The notes: generated by a model not told the origin, from the sequence alone. A DNA stretch of 55,238 bases from an uncultured beta proteobacterium (GCA_903839085.1 CAIMBE010000133.1:1-55238); one strand, 5' to 3'; shown: positions 1-10,974, counted from the stretch's first letter. Program-made: numbers and translations.

Positions 1-286
1 CGCTTGCGGTGATCGTGACTGACGAGCCCATCTCACACCGAATCACTCCGACATGAACCCGTTTCGCCAGTTCCAGTTCCTCCTCCGTCAAGGCCACGGA
101 GCTATCGCCCTCCACCGGCGTCCTCTGCTCCACCGCCTTGAGCGCGGAACGCCTGATTCCGGCTCGAGGTGCGGGTTGCACAACCTGCTGCTCAGCCCTT
201 GGCACGGTGCTTGACGGCTGGCTGGCCTGGGCTAGCCCGATGGTCGGAGCAAGCGTCGCAAGCGCCAGCACAAAAACCCGCTTCAT
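1..286 (-). CDS. Secreted protein of unknown function (partial)
   Basis: The first 95 residues of an exported protein are visible; the frame is still open at base 1, so the C-terminus lies outside the window. The ATG at 284-286 opens a typical Sec signal peptide (MKRVFVLALATLAPTIGLA, with cleavage probably after AQA). A Gln/Ser/Pro-rich linker follows, then an acidic stretch (LTEEELELAKRVHVG) leading to a segment with a single Cys (VIRCEMG). It lies 53 bases downstream of mdh on the same strand and is probably co-transcribed with it. I know of similar small exported proteins beside mdh in Comamonadaceae but cannot name a domain. That the frame is coding rests on the signal peptide and on the absence of stops. 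Confidence 0.7.
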   Translation of the reverse strand, partial: MKRVFVLALATLAPTIGLAQASQPSSTVPRAEQQVVQPAPRAGIRRSALKAVEQRTPVEGDSSVALTEEELELAKRVHVGVIRCEMGSSVTITAS

Positions 287-339
287 TGCACCGCCCGGCA
301 CCAGTTGAATTGACGTGCCAGGCGCAACAAGCAAACGGC

Positions 340-1329
340 CTATCCAACCAGGTGCGCAACGCCCGCCTGCTCGTCCTGCAATTCCTTGAGTGTCTTGTTG
401 ATGCACTCCTGGCTGAATGCATCGATTGGCAAACCCTCGACAATCTTGTACTCGCCTCCCGAGCAGGTCACCGGAAAACCGAACATAGTGTCTTTCGGAA
501 TGCCGTAATGTCCATCCGAGGGGATGCCCATCGTGACCCACTTGCCATTGGTCCCCATGGCCCAGTCGCGCATATGGTCAATGGCCGCGTTGGCCGCAGA
601 TGCAGCCGACGAGACACCGCGAGCAGCAATGATGGCCGCGCCCCGTTTGCCTACCGTGGGCAGGAACGTATTGGCGTTCCAATCCTGATCGTTGATCATT
701 TCCTTCAGACTGGCGCCGTTGACGGTCGCAAAGCGGTAGTCGGCGTACATGGTTGGCGAATGGTTGCCCCAGACTGCCATTTTTTCAATATCTGCGACTG
801 CCTTGCCGGTCTTGGCGGCGAGTTGACTCAGCGACCGGTTGTGGTCCAGACGCAGCATCGCGGTGAAGTTCTTGCGGGGCAGGTCCGGCGCGCTCTTCAT
901 GGCGATATAGGCATTGGTGTTCGCCGGATTTCCAACCACCAGCACCTTGACGTTGCGACTTGCCACCGCGTTCAGGGCCTTGCCCTGCTCGGTGAAAATG
1001 GCGCCGTTGACAGCCAGCAATTCAGCGCGCTCCATGCCCGGACCACGCGGGCGCGACCCGATCAGCAAGGCGTAGTCAACGTCCTTGAAGGCGGTCATTG
1101 GGTCCGCGTGGGCTTCCATGCCGACCAGCAGGGGGAAAGCGCAATCCTGCAGTTCCATCATCACGCCCTTGAGGGCCTGCTGGGGTTTTTCCAGCGGAAC
1201 CTCAAGCAACTGCAGAATGACGGGCTGATCTTTGCCCAGCATCTCGCCGGAGGCGATGCGGAACAGAATGGCGTAACCAATTTGACCTGCTGCGCCAGTA
1301 ACGGCGACACGGACGGGCTTTTTGCTCAT
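340..1329 (-). CDS. mdh: Malate dehydrogenase
   Basis: Oxidises malate to oxaloacetate with NAD+ in the cytoplasmic TCA cycle. The 329-residue length is usual for the proteobacterial lactate/malate dehydrogenase-like group. The N-terminal NAD-binding loop is TGAAGQIGY (residues 11-19). The substrate-binding arginine loop is [10 protein letters not shown], the NAD-site signature [11 protein letters not shown], and the catalytic His is in WGNHSPTMY. The start has a good ribosome site (GGAG, 8 bases upstream). It is transcribed divergently from gntR across a 177-base region with a strong palindrome, and the sdh and gltA genes lie just beyond, so shared control of TCA genes is likely. The assignment is secure. 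Confidence 0.97.
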   Translation of the reverse strand: MSKKPVRVAVTGAAGQIGYAILFRIASGEMLGKDQPVILQLLEVPLEKPQQALKGVMMELQDCAFPLLVGMEAHADPMTAFKDVDYALLIGSRPRGPGMERAELLAVNGAIFTEQGKALNAVASRNVKVLVVGNPANTNAYIAMKSAPDLPRKNFTAMLRLDHNRSLSQLAAKTGKAVADIEKMAVWGNHSPTMYADYRFATVNGASLKEMINDQDWNANTFLPTVGKRGAAIIAARGVSSAASAANAAIDHMRDWAMGTNGKWVTMGIPSDGHYGIPKDTMFGFPVTCSGGEYKIVEGLPIDAFSQECINKTLKELQDEQAGVAHLVG

Positions 1330-1442
1330 GGTGAGACTCCAGAGTTGTTGTGAAACGGGTACCGGGAGGGCTCAAGCGGGTTAGCTGAACCCCACAGAGT
1401 GCGCCGCTAGTTTACTCTGGAAAACCCTGATCTCTTAATTTG

Positions 1443-1466
1443 TCTTATGTCTTATATAAGATAAGA
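1443..1466. promoter_or_regulatory. Nested palindromic operator between mdh and gntR
   Basis: A perfect 12-bp palindrome, TCTTATATAAGA, lies at 1450-1461. It is flanked by a second copy of each half: TCTTAT at 1443-1448 and ATAAGA at 1461-1466. The four half-sites form two overlapping inverted repeats in the divergent region, 41 bases before gntR and 114 before mdh. GntR/HutC-type regulators bind such AT-rich palindromes, so this is the likely operator for autoregulation and for control of mdh, perhaps also sdh. The pairing with this regulator is inferred from position. Confidence 0.6.
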
Positions 1467-1506
1467 TACGGGTCAGGCGTACTGCACTGCGCGAGGATAA
1501 GAATCC

Positions 1507-2298
1507 ATGTCCACAACACCCATCCCGTCTGCCGACCAGAGTCCTGCAATCAGTGCAGGCGCGCCATCTTTGGCGCCCTCCTTCAGCCCCCTTTACCGGC
1601 AGATCAAGAGCATGCTCCTGAACAGCCTGCGCTTGGGCGAATGGAAACCGGGCGAGGCGATTCCGAGCGAAATGGATCTGGCCACGCGCTTTCATGTCAG
1701 CCAGGGCACGGTGCGAAAGGCGATCGATGACCTGGCTGCGGAAAACCTGCTCGTGCGACGACAGGGCAAAGGCACTTTTGTCGCCACCCATGCCGAACAA
1801 CAAGTGCAGTTCCGCTTCCTGAAACTGGTCCCCAACAGCGGCACCCCTGGCAGCGAAGGCCCGGCCCAGCGCGAAATAATTCAGTGCCGTCGCGTCAGTG
1901 CGAGCCTCGATGTGGCACGGGCATTGGACTTGCGCACCGGCGATGCGGTGCTTCAGGCGCGGCGCGTGCTGAGTTTTGTCGACACGCCCACCATTCTCGA
2001 AGACATCTGGCTGCCGGCGGCCCCCTTCAAAGGCTTGACCGCAGAGCGGCTGACCAACCACCAGGGGCCGATGTACGCCCTGTTCGAGACCGAATTCAAC
2101 GTGCGCATGGTGCGGGCCGAAGAAAAAATTCGCGCCGAACCGGCCACTGATGGACTTGAGGAATTGTTGAAGGTCGACCGCGGCACGCCCTTGCTCAGCG
2201 TGGAGCGAATCGCCTACACCTACAAGGATATTCCGATGGAACTGCGCCGCGGGTACTATCGCACCGACACCCACTACTATCACAACCGATTGAGCTGA
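1507..2298 (+). CDS. GntR family transcriptional regulator (HutC type)
   Basis: A 263-residue DNA-binding regulator. Residues about 27-95 form a GntR winged helix (PLYRQIKSMLLNSLRLGEW, then IPSEMDLATRFHVSQGTVR and LVRRQGKGTFVA). Residues about 105-255 match the UTRA ligand-binding domain of the HutC subfamily, ending in ELRRGYYRTDTHYY. UTRA domains bind small metabolites, so the effector may be a TCA-cycle acid. It stands between mdh (divergent) and sdhC (92 bases downstream, same strand), with a nested TCTTAT palindrome directly upstream. It is therefore the probable local regulator of this TCA cluster. The family call is firm; the regulon and ligand are inferred. Confidence 0.93.
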   Translation: MSTTPIPSADQSPAISAGAPSLAPSFSPLYRQIKSMLLNSLRLGEWKPGEAIPSEMDLATRFHVSQGTVRKAIDDLAAENLLVRRQGKGTFVATHAEQQVQFRFLKLVPNSGTPGSEGPAQREIIQCRRVSASLDVARALDLRTGDAVLQARRVLSFVDTPTILEDIWLPAAPFKGLTAERLTNHQGPMYALFETEFNVRMVRAEEKIRAEPATDGLEELLKVDRGTPLLSVERIAYTYKDIPMELRRGYYRTDTHYYHNRLS

Positions 2299-2390
2299 GG
2301 ATCCTGGGTCTGACCACCCCGTCATCGAAATTTCCGGCAGTCGATCAAGGCAGATTACGCAGCATTCAGTACAAACATGGAAGGCAAAGT

Positions 2391-2837
2391 ATGTCCGAAC
2401 TAACAGGGGATGCCAAGAACAGGCGTCCCGAATTTCGCAATATCAACGCATTCAAGGACCTCCCCGGCTACCGCTGGCCGATGGCCGCCGTGGTCTCGGG
2501 AATGCACCGGGCGAGCGGGCTCATGATGTTCCTGCTGCTGCCCTTCATCATCTGGATGTTCGACAGTTCGATCTCGTCCGAAATTTCATTTGCGAAGTTC
2601 AAGTCGGCCTTCAACATCGGCATGCTGGGCCTGCCCGGCAGCATCTGGAAATTGGTCGCTCTGGCGCTGATCTGGGCCTGGCTGCACCATTTCATTGCGG
2701 GCATCCGCCACCTCTGGATGGACATCAGCCATGATGCCGTGAACCGCGAGTTCGGCAAATTCTCTGCTGCTTTCACGCTGGCCGGCAGTGCCTGTCTGAC
2801 GCTGGTACTGGGCGCCAAACTGTTTGGCTTCTACTGA
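2391..2837 (+). CDS. sdhC: Succinate dehydrogenase cytochrome b556 subunit
   Basis: A membrane anchor of complex II that carries part of the quinone site and a haem b ligand. It has 148 residues and three hydrophobic helices (about 30-57, 83-106, 123-147). The family signature HRASG (39-43) holds the quinone-site Ser/Arg region. HHFIAGIRHLWMD places the haem-ligand His at 99 or 100, aligning with His84 of Escherichia coli SdhC (HVVVGIRH). The ATG is preceded by GGAAGG. It is the first gene of sdhCDAB, ending 13 bases before sdhD. Confidence 0.95.
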   Translation: MSELTGDAKNRRPEFRNINAFKDLPGYRWPMAAVVSGMHRASGLMMFLLLPFIIWMFDSSISSEISFAKFKSAFNIGMLGLPGSIWKLVALALIWAWLHHFIAGIRHLWMDISHDAVNREFGKFSAAFTLAGSACLTLVLGAKLFGFY

Positions 2838-2850
2838 TTCAAGGAAAAGC

Positions 2851-3216
2851 ATGTCTGTCAATTATGGTTCCAGGCGCCTCGTTTCGGGCGCCCATTACGG
2901 TCTGCGCGACTGGCTCGCGCAGCGGGTCAGCGCCGTGCTGATGGCCCTCTTCACGGCGCTGGTTCTGCTACAGCTGATCTTCAGCAAAGGCCCCATCGGC
3001 TACGACAGGTGGGCGGGAATATTCGCCTCCCAATGGATGAAGGCATTGACCTTCAGCATCATCATCGCTCTGGTGTTTCACGTTTGGGTCGGCATGCGCG
3101 AAATCTGGATGGACTACATCAAGCCGGTCGGGCTGCGCCTGACGCTTCAAGTATTCACGATCGTCTGGCTGCTTTCCTGTGCCGGGTGGGCAATTCAGGT
3201 TCTGTGGCGTCAGTAG
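2851..3216 (+). CDS. sdhD: Succinate dehydrogenase membrane anchor subunit
   Basis: The second membrane anchor of complex II, 121 residues with three helices (about 20-45, 60-84, 96-118). The motif FHVWVGMREIWMDY carries His77 and the Asp88-Tyr89 pair; Tyr89 aligns with the quinone-site Tyr83 of the E. coli subunit. The ATG at 2851 is chosen over an upstream in-frame start because AAGGAAAAG lies immediately before it and the earlier start would overlap sdhC. The gene is 13 bases after sdhC and 59 bases before sdhA. Confidence 0.93.
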   Translation: MSVNYGSRRLVSGAHYGLRDWLAQRVSAVLMALFTALVLLQLIFSKGPIGYDRWAGIFASQWMKALTFSIIIALVFHVWVGMREIWMDYIKPVGLRLTLQVFTIVWLLSCAGWAIQVLWRQ

Positions 3217-3275
3217 CGCCTGGCAGCAAGGCATCACCCCCCGTGGCCCAATCCGACAACCCATTGAAACTCACC

Positions 3276-5072
3276 ATGACCGTTACCTCCAAACTACCCA
3301 GGCGCAAATTTGACGTCGTTATCGTCGGCGCCGGCGGCTCAGGCATGCGCGCCTCACTGCAACTGGCCAGAGCCGGTCTGAAAGTGGCGGTGCTGTCCAA
3401 GGTTTTCCCCACGCGTTCACACACGGTGGCGGCCCAGGGCGGCATCGGCGCCTCGCTGGGCAACATGTCGGAGGACAACTGGCACTATCACTTCTATGAC
3501 ACGGTCAAGGGCTCCGACTGGCTTGGCGACCAGGACGCGATCGAGTACATGTGCCGCGAAGCGCCCAAGGTGGTTTACGACCTGGAGCACATGGGCATGC
3601 CGTTTGACCGCAACCCCGACGGCACGATCTACCAGCGACCCTTCGGTGGCCACACCGCCAATTACGGTGAAAAACCGGTGCAGCGCGCCTGCGCTGCCGC
3701 CGACCGCACCGGGCACGCCATGCTGCATACGCTGTATCAGCAAAACGTCAAGGAAAGAACCAGTTTCTTTGTCGAGTGGCTGGCGCTGGACCTGATTCGC
3801 GACGCCGCAGGCGACGTGCTGGGCGTGACGGCGCTGGAGATGGAAACCGGTGATGTGCACATTTTTGAAGCCAGAAGCACGCTGCTGGCGACGGGCGGCG
3901 CCGGACGGATTTTTGCGGCGTCGACCAATGCCTTCATCAATACTGGTGACGGCCTGGGCATGGCCGCGCGCGCGGGCATCCCGCTCGAAGACATGGAGTT
4001 CTGGCAATTTCATCCGACCGGCGTCTACGGGGCAGGCGTGCTGCTGACCGAGGGCTGCCGCGGCGAAGGCGCGATCCTGCGCAACGGAGATGGGGAGCGC
4101 TTCATGGAGCGCTACGCCCCCGCCTACAAGGATCTGGCGCCGCGGGACTATGTTTCGCGCTGCATGGACCAGGAAATCAAGGAAGGCCGCGGCTGCGGAC
4201 CGGCGCGCGACTACATCAACCTTGACATGACGCATCTGGGTTCGGAAACCATCATGAAGCGCCTGCCTTCGGTCTTCGAGATCGGTCACAACTTTGCCAA
4301 CGTTGACATCACCCGCGAGCCGATTCCGGTGGTGCCCACGATCCATTACCAGATGGGCGGAATCCCGACCAATATCCACGGCCAGGTGGTCACGCAGGAC
4401 GCCAGCAACCAGAGCCGGGTCGTGCAAGGACTTTACGCCGTGGGAGAGTGCGCCTGCGTCAGCGTGCACGGGGCCAACCGCCTGGGCACCAATTCACTGC
4501 TCGATCTGCTGGTCTTCGGCCGCGCGGCCGGCAATCACATCGTCGATTTCAACAAGGACGGCAGCGCTCACAAGCCCTTGCCAGGCGACGCGGCCGAGAC
4601 AACGCTGGCACGCATGGCGCGCCTGGACCATGAAAGCGGCGGGGAGTATTCGCAGGACGTGGCCAATGACATCCGGCGCACCATGCAGCAGCATGCCGGC
4701 GTGTTCCGCACCCAGGCCAGCATGGACCAGGGTGTGCTCAAAGTGGCCGCCTTGCGTGAGCGCGTTGGCGCCATCGGCCTGAAGGACAAGTCCAGGATTT
4801 TCAATACCGCCCGCATCGAGGCACTCGAAGTCGACAATCTCATCGAAGCGGCACAGGCCACGATCGTCTCCGCCGCCGCACGCCACGAGAGCCGCGGCGC
4901 GCACTCGGTGGACGACTACGCCGACAGCCCCGCGCATCCGAACGGGCGCAACGATGCGCAATGGCACAAACACACCCTCTGGCACCGCGACGGCAACCGC
5001 CTGGCTTACAAGCCGGTGCAGATGAAACCGCTGACCGCCGAGTCCGTGCCGCTGACGGTGCGCAGCTTTTAA
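3276..5072 (+). CDS. sdhA: Succinate dehydrogenase flavoprotein subunit
   Basis: The catalytic subunit of complex II, which oxidises succinate to fumarate with covalently bound FAD. It has 598 residues, the usual length. The Rossmann motif is VGAGGSG (17-23). The FAD-attachment His is H49 in RSHTVAAQGG. The substrate and catalytic regions include FHPTG and GECACVSVHGANRLG. The frame is open far upstream, but the family N-terminus (KLPRRKFDVVIVGAG) fixes the start at 3276. Covalent flavin attachment would need SdhE, which is encoded two genes downstream. sdhB starts 11 bases after the stop. Confidence 0.97.
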   Translation: MTVTSKLPRRKFDVVIVGAGGSGMRASLQLARAGLKVAVLSKVFPTRSHTVAAQGGIGASLGNMSEDNWHYHFYDTVKGSDWLGDQDAIEYMCREAPKVVYDLEHMGMPFDRNPDGTIYQRPFGGHTANYGEKPVQRACAAADRTGHAMLHTLYQQNVKERTSFFVEWLALDLIRDAAGDVLGVTALEMETGDVHIFEARSTLLATGGAGRIFAASTNAFINTGDGLGMAARAGIPLEDMEFWQFHPTGVYGAGVLLTEGCRGEGAILRNGDGERFMERYAPAYKDLAPRDYVSRCMDQEIKEGRGCGPARDYINLDMTHLGSETIMKRLPSVFEIGHNFANVDITREPIPVVPTIHYQMGGIPTNIHGQVVTQDASNQSRVVQGLYAVGECACVSVHGANRLGTNSLLDLLVFGRAAGNHIVDFNKDGSAHKPLPGDAAETTLARMARLDHESGGEYSQDVANDIRRTMQQHAGVFRTQASMDQGVLKVAALRERVGAIGLKDKSRIFNTARIEALEVDNLIEAAQATIVSAAARHESRGAHSVDDYADSPAHPNGRNDAQWHKHTLWHRDGNRLAYKPVQMKPLTAESVPLTVRSF

Positions 5073-5083
5073 CGAGAAGAACC

Positions 5084-5788
5084 ATGTCAAAACGCATTTT
5101 CCAGATCTACCGCTACGACCCCGATGCCGATGCGAAACCCTACATGCAGACGATCGAGACCGAACTTGACGGCAGCGAGCGCATGCTGCTGGACGCGCTG
5201 ATCAAGCTCAAGGCGCAGGATCCGAGCATCAGTTTTCGAAAATCATGCCGCGAGGGAGTCTGCGGCTCCGATGCCATGAACATCAACGGCAAGAACGGCT
5301 TGGCCTGCCTGACCAACATGCTGACCCTGCCTGGCACGATTGTTCTGAAACCGCTGCCCGGTCTGCCGGTGGTGCGCGATCTGATCGTTGACATGACGCA
5401 GTTCTTCACCCAGTACAACTCGATCAAACCCTACTTGATCAACAGCGGCGTGCCGCCCGAGCGCGAGCGCCTGCAAAGCCCGCAGGAGCGCGATGAGTTG
5501 AACGGACTGTACGAATGCATCCTGTGCGCCAGTTGCTCCACGTCCTGCCCGAGCTTCTGGTGGAATCCGGACAAGTTCGTCGGACCGGCCGGTCTGTTGC
5601 AGGCCTACCGCTTCCTGGCCGACAGCCGCGACGAGGCCACCGCCGAGCGGCTGGACAACCTGGAAGACCCCTACCGGCTGTTCCGCTGCCACACCATCAT
5701 GAATTGCGTCGAGGTCTGCCCCAAGGGACTCAATCCGACCAAAGCCATCGGCAAGATCAAGGAAATGATGGTCATGCGAACGGTTTGA
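5084..5788 (+). CDS. sdhB: Succinate dehydrogenase iron-sulfur subunit
   Basis: Transfers electrons from SdhA to quinone through three Fe-S clusters. It has 234 residues. The [2Fe-2S] ligands are C55, C60, D63 and C75 (CREGVCGSD...GLAC), the same Cys-Cys-Asp-Cys pattern and numbering as in E. coli. The [4Fe-4S] and [3Fe-4S] ligands lie in CILCASCSTSCPSFWW and CHTIMNCVEVCPKGLNP. The start is the ATG at 5084, directly after AACGAGAAGAACC, 11 bases past sdhA. It is the last structural subunit of the complex. Confidence 0.97.
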   Translation: MSKRIFQIYRYDPDADAKPYMQTIETELDGSERMLLDALIKLKAQDPSISFRKSCREGVCGSDAMNINGKNGLACLTNMLTLPGTIVLKPLPGLPVVRDLIVDMTQFFTQYNSIKPYLINSGVPPERERLQSPQERDELNGLYECILCASCSTSCPSFWWNPDKFVGPAGLLQAYRFLADSRDEATAERLDNLEDPYRLFRCHTIMNCVEVCPKGLNPTKAIGKIKEMMVMRTV

Positions 5789-5816
5789 CTTCGATCAACA
5801 TCGAGAGCCGCGCGCC

Positions 5817-6111
5817 ATGGTACAAACCAGCGAACTGGTCGATGCGAGAGACCTGAGCAGGCTCAAGTGGCGTTGCCGTCGCGGTCTGCTTGAGAATGAC
5901 ATCTTCATCGAACGTTTTTTCAGGCGCTTTGAGTCGAGCCTGACTGTCGCGCAGTCGCAGGGTCTCAGTGCTTTGATGGAACTCAGTGACAACGATCTGC
6001 TGGACCTGCACCTGGCACGCCAAACGCTTGCGCAAGTCAACCCGGATCTTGAGCGCGAAGATGTGCGTGAAGTATTGTGTATGTTGAGAAAACCCCTTGA
6101 AAGGCAAGAAA

Positions 6112-6125
<14 letters not shown>
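5817..6125 (+). CDS. sdhE: Succinate dehydrogenase flavinylation factor SdhE
   Basis: A small soluble helical protein (102 residues) of the SdhE/YgfY (Sdh5, DUF339) family that promotes covalent attachment of FAD to SdhA. The family signature [15 protein letters not shown] (about residues 21-35) contains the conserved RG-x-E region used for flavinylation. It lies 28 bases after sdhB. Its last 14 bases overlap the start of gltA, so translation of the two is probably coupled. The ribosome site is weak (GAGAG), which fits an assembly factor needed in small amounts. Confidence 0.92.
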
Positions 6126-7422
<1,297 letters not shown>

Positions 7423-7439
7423 CACGGTCTACTTTTGCA

Positions 7440-7472
7440 CGCCCGCCGGATGGCAACACCGGCGGGCGTTTT
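7440..7472 (+). terminator. Rho-independent terminator after gltA
   Basis: A perfect 10-bp GC-rich stem, CGCCCGCCGG (7440-7449) with CCGGCGGGCG (7459-7468), encloses a 9-base loop and is followed by TTTT (7469-7472). It starts 17 bases after the gltA stop and ends the sdh-gltA transcript before leuC. Confidence 0.85.
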
Positions 7473-7532
7473 ACTGTCGGCGCGGCTTGCAGACACGCCG
7501 CTTAAAATCTCGCCATGCCAAGGAAAAACCAC

Positions 7533-9005
7533 ATGCTCCGCACCGATACCAAGATGCATGGCCGCACGCTGTACGACAAACTCTGGGACGAACATGTCGT
7601 TCACACCGAGGAAGACGGCTCTGCCGTCCTCTACATAGACCGCCACCTGGTGCACGAGGTGACCAGTCCGCAGGCCTTCGAGGGGCTGCGGCAGGCCGGG
7701 CGCAAGGTCTGGCGCGTCAGTTCGATCGTCGCCACCGCCGACCACAATACCCCCACCACCGGCTGGGAGAGGGGTTATGACGGCATCACGGACCCCACCA
7801 GCAAAGAGCAGGTCGTCACACTCGACACCAATATGCGGGAATTCGGTGCGGCCGCCTACTTCCCCTTCCTGTCCCGGCGACAGGGCATCGTGCACGTGAT
7901 CGGACCTGAGAATGGCGCCATCCTGCCCGGCATGACCGTCGTTTGCGGTGATTCGCACACCTCCACCCACGGCGCTTTCGGCGCGCTGGCGCATGGCATC
8001 GGCACCAGCGAAGTGGAGCACGTACTGGCGACCCAGACCCTGCTGGCAAGGAAGGCCAAGAACATGCTGGTGCGTGTTGACGGCACGCTTGCACCCGGCT
8101 GTGGCGGCAAGGACATCGTGCTCGCGGTGATCGGGAAGATCGGCACCGCAGGCGGCACAGGCTACACCATTGAATTTGGCGGCTCGGCGATCCGGGCGCT
8201 GAGCATGGAAGGTCGGATGACGGTTTGCAACATGGCCATTGAAGCCGGCGCCCGCGCCGGGCTGGTGGCGGTGGACGAGAAAACCATCGCCTACGTCGAA
8301 GGCCGCCCGCTGGCACCTGGTCAGCAGGTCGGCCATGATCGATCTGCTGCGGTTGAGTGGGAGCAGGCGCTTGCCTACTGGAAAACGCTGCACAGCGACG
8401 CCGACGCCGCGTTCGATACCGTCCTGGCGATCGACGCCAGCCAGATCGTGCCGCAGGTCACCTGGGGCACATCGCCTGAAATGGTGCTCGGCATTGACCG
8501 CAGCGTCCCCGATCCCGACAAGGAGAAGGACAGCAACAAGCGCAGCGCCATTGAGCGCGCGCTGCTGTACATGGGCCTGGAGCCGGGCAAAGCGCTGAGC
8601 GACCTCTTTGTCGACAAGGTGTTCATCGGTTCCTGCACCAACAGCCGGATCGAAGACATGCGCGAAGCCGCGGCACTGGTGAAGAAGCTCGGGCGCAAAG
8701 TGGCGAAAAACATCAGGCTGGCGATGGTGGTGCCGGGCTCCGGGCTGGTCAAGGAGCAGGCCGAGCGCGAGGGTTTGCACGAGATCTTCAAGGCTGCCGG
8801 CTTCGAGTGGCGCGAACCCGGCTGCTCCATGTGCCTGGCCATGAACGCTGACCGTCTGGAACCGGGTGAGCGCTGCGCCTCCACCAGCAATCGCAATTTT
8901 GAAGGACGCCAGGGTGCTGGCGGCCGCACGCATCTGGTCAGCCCCGCCATGGCCGCGGCCGCTGCCATCCACGGCCATTTTGTCGATGTCAGAAAATTCG
9001 CCTGA
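7533..9005 (+). CDS. leuC: 3-isopropylmalate dehydratase large subunit
   Basis: The large subunit of isopropylmalate isomerase (leucine pathway), an aconitase-fold [4Fe-4S] enzyme. The core begins [18 protein letters not shown], followed by [17 protein letters not shown]. Cluster cysteines lie in [13 protein letters not shown] and CSMCLAMN. The start at 7533 is preferred because AGGA lies 8 bases upstream, giving 490 residues. The ATG at 7515 lacks a ribosome site; the ATG at 7554 fits the core homology but also lacks one. The partner leuD lies downstream, separated by a small lipoprotein gene. Confidence 0.95.
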   Translation: MLRTDTKMHGRTLYDKLWDEHVVHTEEDGSAVLYIDRHLVHEVTSPQAFEGLRQAGRKVWRVSSIVATADHNTPTTGWERGYDGITDPTSKEQVVTLDTNMREFGAAAYFPFLSRRQGIVHVIGPENGAILPGMTVVCGDSHTSTHGAFGALAHGIGTSEVEHVLATQTLLARKAKNMLVRVDGTLAPGCGGKDIVLAVIGKIGTAGGTGYTIEFGGSAIRALSMEGRMTVCNMAIEAGARAGLVAVDEKTIAYVEGRPLAPGQQVGHDRSAAVEWEQALAYWKTLHSDADAAFDTVLAIDASQIVPQVTWGTSPEMVLGIDRSVPDPDKEKDSNKRSAIERALLYMGLEPGKALSDLFVDKVFIGSCTNSRIEDMREAAALVKKLGRKVAKNIRLAMVVPGSGLVKEQAEREGLHEIFKAAGFEWREPGCSMCLAMNADRLEPGERCASTSNRNFEGRQGAGGRTHLVSPAMAAAAAIHGHFVDVRKFA

Positions 9006-9028
9006 GCCTACTTGCCCCGAAGGAAACC

Positions 9029-9160
9029 ATGAAAACCATTTCAGTACTGCTCCTGTTGTCTCTCGCCCTCGCCGTGACCGGCTGCAACACCGTCAAGGGC
9101 GTTGGCCAGGATCTCCAGAAGGCCGGCGAGAAAATTGAAGACGCCGCCAAGAAGAAATAG
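9029..9160 (+). CDS. Entericidin-like small lipoprotein
   Basis: A 43-residue predicted lipoprotein. A lipoprotein signal peptide ([19 protein letters not shown]) ends in the lipobox V-T-G-C with C19. The mature part is a short amphipathic Lys/Glu/Gly-rich peptide ([19 protein letters not shown]), the pattern of the entericidin A/B family. In E. coli the EcnA/EcnB pair is an antidote/toxin-like system acting at the cell envelope; here only one copy is present. GAAGGAAACC gives a good ribosome site. It lies between leuC (23 bases) and leuD (7 bases) in the same direction, so it is probably co-transcribed with the leucine genes. Its role there is unknown. Confidence 0.85.
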   Translation: MKTISVLLLLSLALAVTGCNTVKGVGQDLQKAGEKIEDAAKKK

Positions 9161-9167
9161 GGCGCCA

Positions 9168-9818
9168 ATGCAAAAATTCACACTGCACCAGGGGCTTGTG
9201 GCCCCGATGGACCGGGAGAATGTCGATACTGACGCCATCATCCCAAAGCAATTTCTGAAGTCCATTCGCAAGACCGGATTTGGACAGAACCTTTTCGATG
9301 AGTGGCGTTATCTCGACGCCGGTTTTCCCGGGCAGGACCCGGCCAGCCGCAAGCCCAACCCCGACTTTGTGCTCAACCTGCCGCGCTACCAGAATGCCTC
9401 GATCCTGCTGGCGCGCAAGAACTTTGGCTGCGGCTCGTCGCGCGAACATGCGCCGTGGGCGCTCGATCAATACGGCTTTCGCGCCATCATTGCGCCGAGC
9501 TACGCCGATATCTTCTTCAACAACAGCTTCAAGAACGGCTTGCTGCCGATTGTCCTTGGCGAGGCCCAGGTGAGCCAGTTGTTCGACCAGACCGCGGCCT
9601 TCCCAGGCTATGCGTTGACGATCGATCTCGAACGCCAGGTGGTCATCAAGCCCGATGGCGCAGAACTGCCTTTCGAGGTGCAGGCGTTTCGCAAGTACTG
9701 CCTGCTCAATGGCCTTGACGACATCGGCCTGACCTTGCGCCATGCCGAACGGATCAAGGCCTTTGAGGCGCAGCGCCTGGCAGAAAAACCGTGGCTCGCT
9801 CGCTCGATGCAGTTGTAA
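9168..9818 (+). CDS. leuD: 3-isopropylmalate dehydratase small subunit
   Basis: The small swivel subunit of isopropylmalate isomerase, 216 residues. It has the family start [20 protein letters not shown] followed by [13 protein letters not shown], and the substrate-recognition loop [14 protein letters not shown]. The ATG at 9168 is chosen from homology; the frame is open 22 codons further upstream, but that part overlaps the lipoprotein gene. LeuC and LeuD together convert 2-isopropylmalate to 3-isopropylmalate, the substrate of LeuB 50 bases downstream. Confidence 0.95.
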   Translation: MQKFTLHQGLVAPMDRENVDTDAIIPKQFLKSIRKTGFGQNLFDEWRYLDAGFPGQDPASRKPNPDFVLNLPRYQNASILLARKNFGCGSSREHAPWALDQYGFRAIIAPSYADIFFNNSFKNGLLPIVLGEAQVSQLFDQTAAFPGYALTIDLERQVVIKPDGAELPFEVQAFRKYCLLNGLDDIGLTLRHAERIKAFEAQRLAEKPWLARSMQL

Positions 9819-9868
9819 GTGGCGTCACGCCCTCCTTCCTCCAACCTTTTGCGAGATTCTGATTCACC

Positions 9869-10936
9869 ATGAAAATTGCGGTATTACCCGGCGACGGCAT
9901 CGGCACCGAAATTGTGGCCGAGGCGGTCAAGGTGCTCAATGCGCTTGAGCTCCGCTTCGAGATGGAAACGGCGCTGGTCGGCGGCGCCGCCTACGAGGCC
10001 CATGGCCATCCGCTTCCCGAGGCCACGCTGCAGCTCGCCAGGCAGGCCGACGCGATCCTGTTTGGTGCCGTCGGCGACTGGAAATACGACCAGCTCGATC
10101 GGCCCCTGCGACCCGAACAGGCGATTCTCGGACTGCGCAAGAACCTTGGCCTGTTTGCCAACTTCCGCCCCGCCATCTGCTACGAGGAACTGGTGAACGC
10201 ATCGAGCCTGAAGCCCGAACTGGTTGCCGGCCTCGATATCCTGATCATCAGGGAATTGACCGGTGACATTTATTTTGGCCAGCCCAGGGGCCGGCGCGTC
10301 GCCACCGACGGCCATTTTCCGGGCGCCGAGGAAGCCTTTGACACCATGCGCTACACGCGGCCCGAAATTGAGCGCATCGCCCATGTCGCCTTTCAGGCGG
10401 CCCGCAAGCGCAGCAAGCGCGTCACCAGCGTGGACAAGGCCAACGTGCTGGAGACCTTCCAGTTCTGGAAGGACGTCGTCACCGAAGTCGGCAAGCAGTA
10501 CCCTGACGTAGCACTCGACCACATGTACGTGGACAACGCCGCCATGCAACTGGTGCGCGCACCGAAAAAATTCGATGTGGTGGTCACCGGCAACATGTTC
10601 GGCGACATCCTGAGCGACGAGGCGGCCATGCTCACCGGCTCGATTGGCATGCTGCCGTCGGCGAGCCTGAATGCCAGCAACCAGGGACTGTACGAACCCA
10701 GCCACGGCAGCGCTCCCGACATCGCGGGCAAGGGTATCGCCAACCCCCTGGCGACCATTTTGAGCGCAGCCATGATGCTACGCTTCAGCCTGAACCAGCC
10801 AGCCGCCGCCGGGCGCATTGAAGCGGCAGTCAAGGCCGTGCTGGCCCAGGGCCTGCGCACCGCCGACATCTTCAGCGACGGGACCACGCGCGTCAGCACC
10901 CGGGAGATGGGTTCCGCCGTGGTCAAGGCCCTTTGA
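9869..10936 (+). CDS. leuB: 3-isopropylmalate dehydrogenase
   Basis: Oxidative decarboxylation of 3-isopropylmalate to 2-oxoisocaproate with NAD+, the third step of the leucine branch. It has 355 residues, full length. Motifs are [10 protein letters not shown] at the N-terminus, the substrate loop [10 protein letters not shown], the Lys/Asp-containing [17 protein letters not shown], the metal-site region [14 protein letters not shown], and the adenine-binding [15 protein letters not shown]. The ATG at 9869 follows a 50-base gap after leuD. asd starts 38 bases downstream. Confidence 0.97.
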   Translation: MKIAVLPGDGIGTEIVAEAVKVLNALELRFEMETALVGGAAYEAHGHPLPEATLQLARQADAILFGAVGDWKYDQLDRPLRPEQAILGLRKNLGLFANFRPAICYEELVNASSLKPELVAGLDILIIRELTGDIYFGQPRGRRVATDGHFPGAEEAFDTMRYTRPEIERIAHVAFQAARKRSKRVTSVDKANVLETFQFWKDVVTEVGKQYPDVALDHMYVDNAAMQLVRAPKKFDVVVTGNMFGDILSDEAAMLTGSIGMLPSASLNASNQGLYEPSHGSAPDIAGKGIANPLATILSAAMMLRFSLNQPAAAGRIEAAVKAVLAQGLRTADIFSDGTTRVSTREMGSAVVKAL

Positions 10937-10974
10937 ATTCTGACTTTTTTTATCTAACCATTTGAAAGAGCAAC

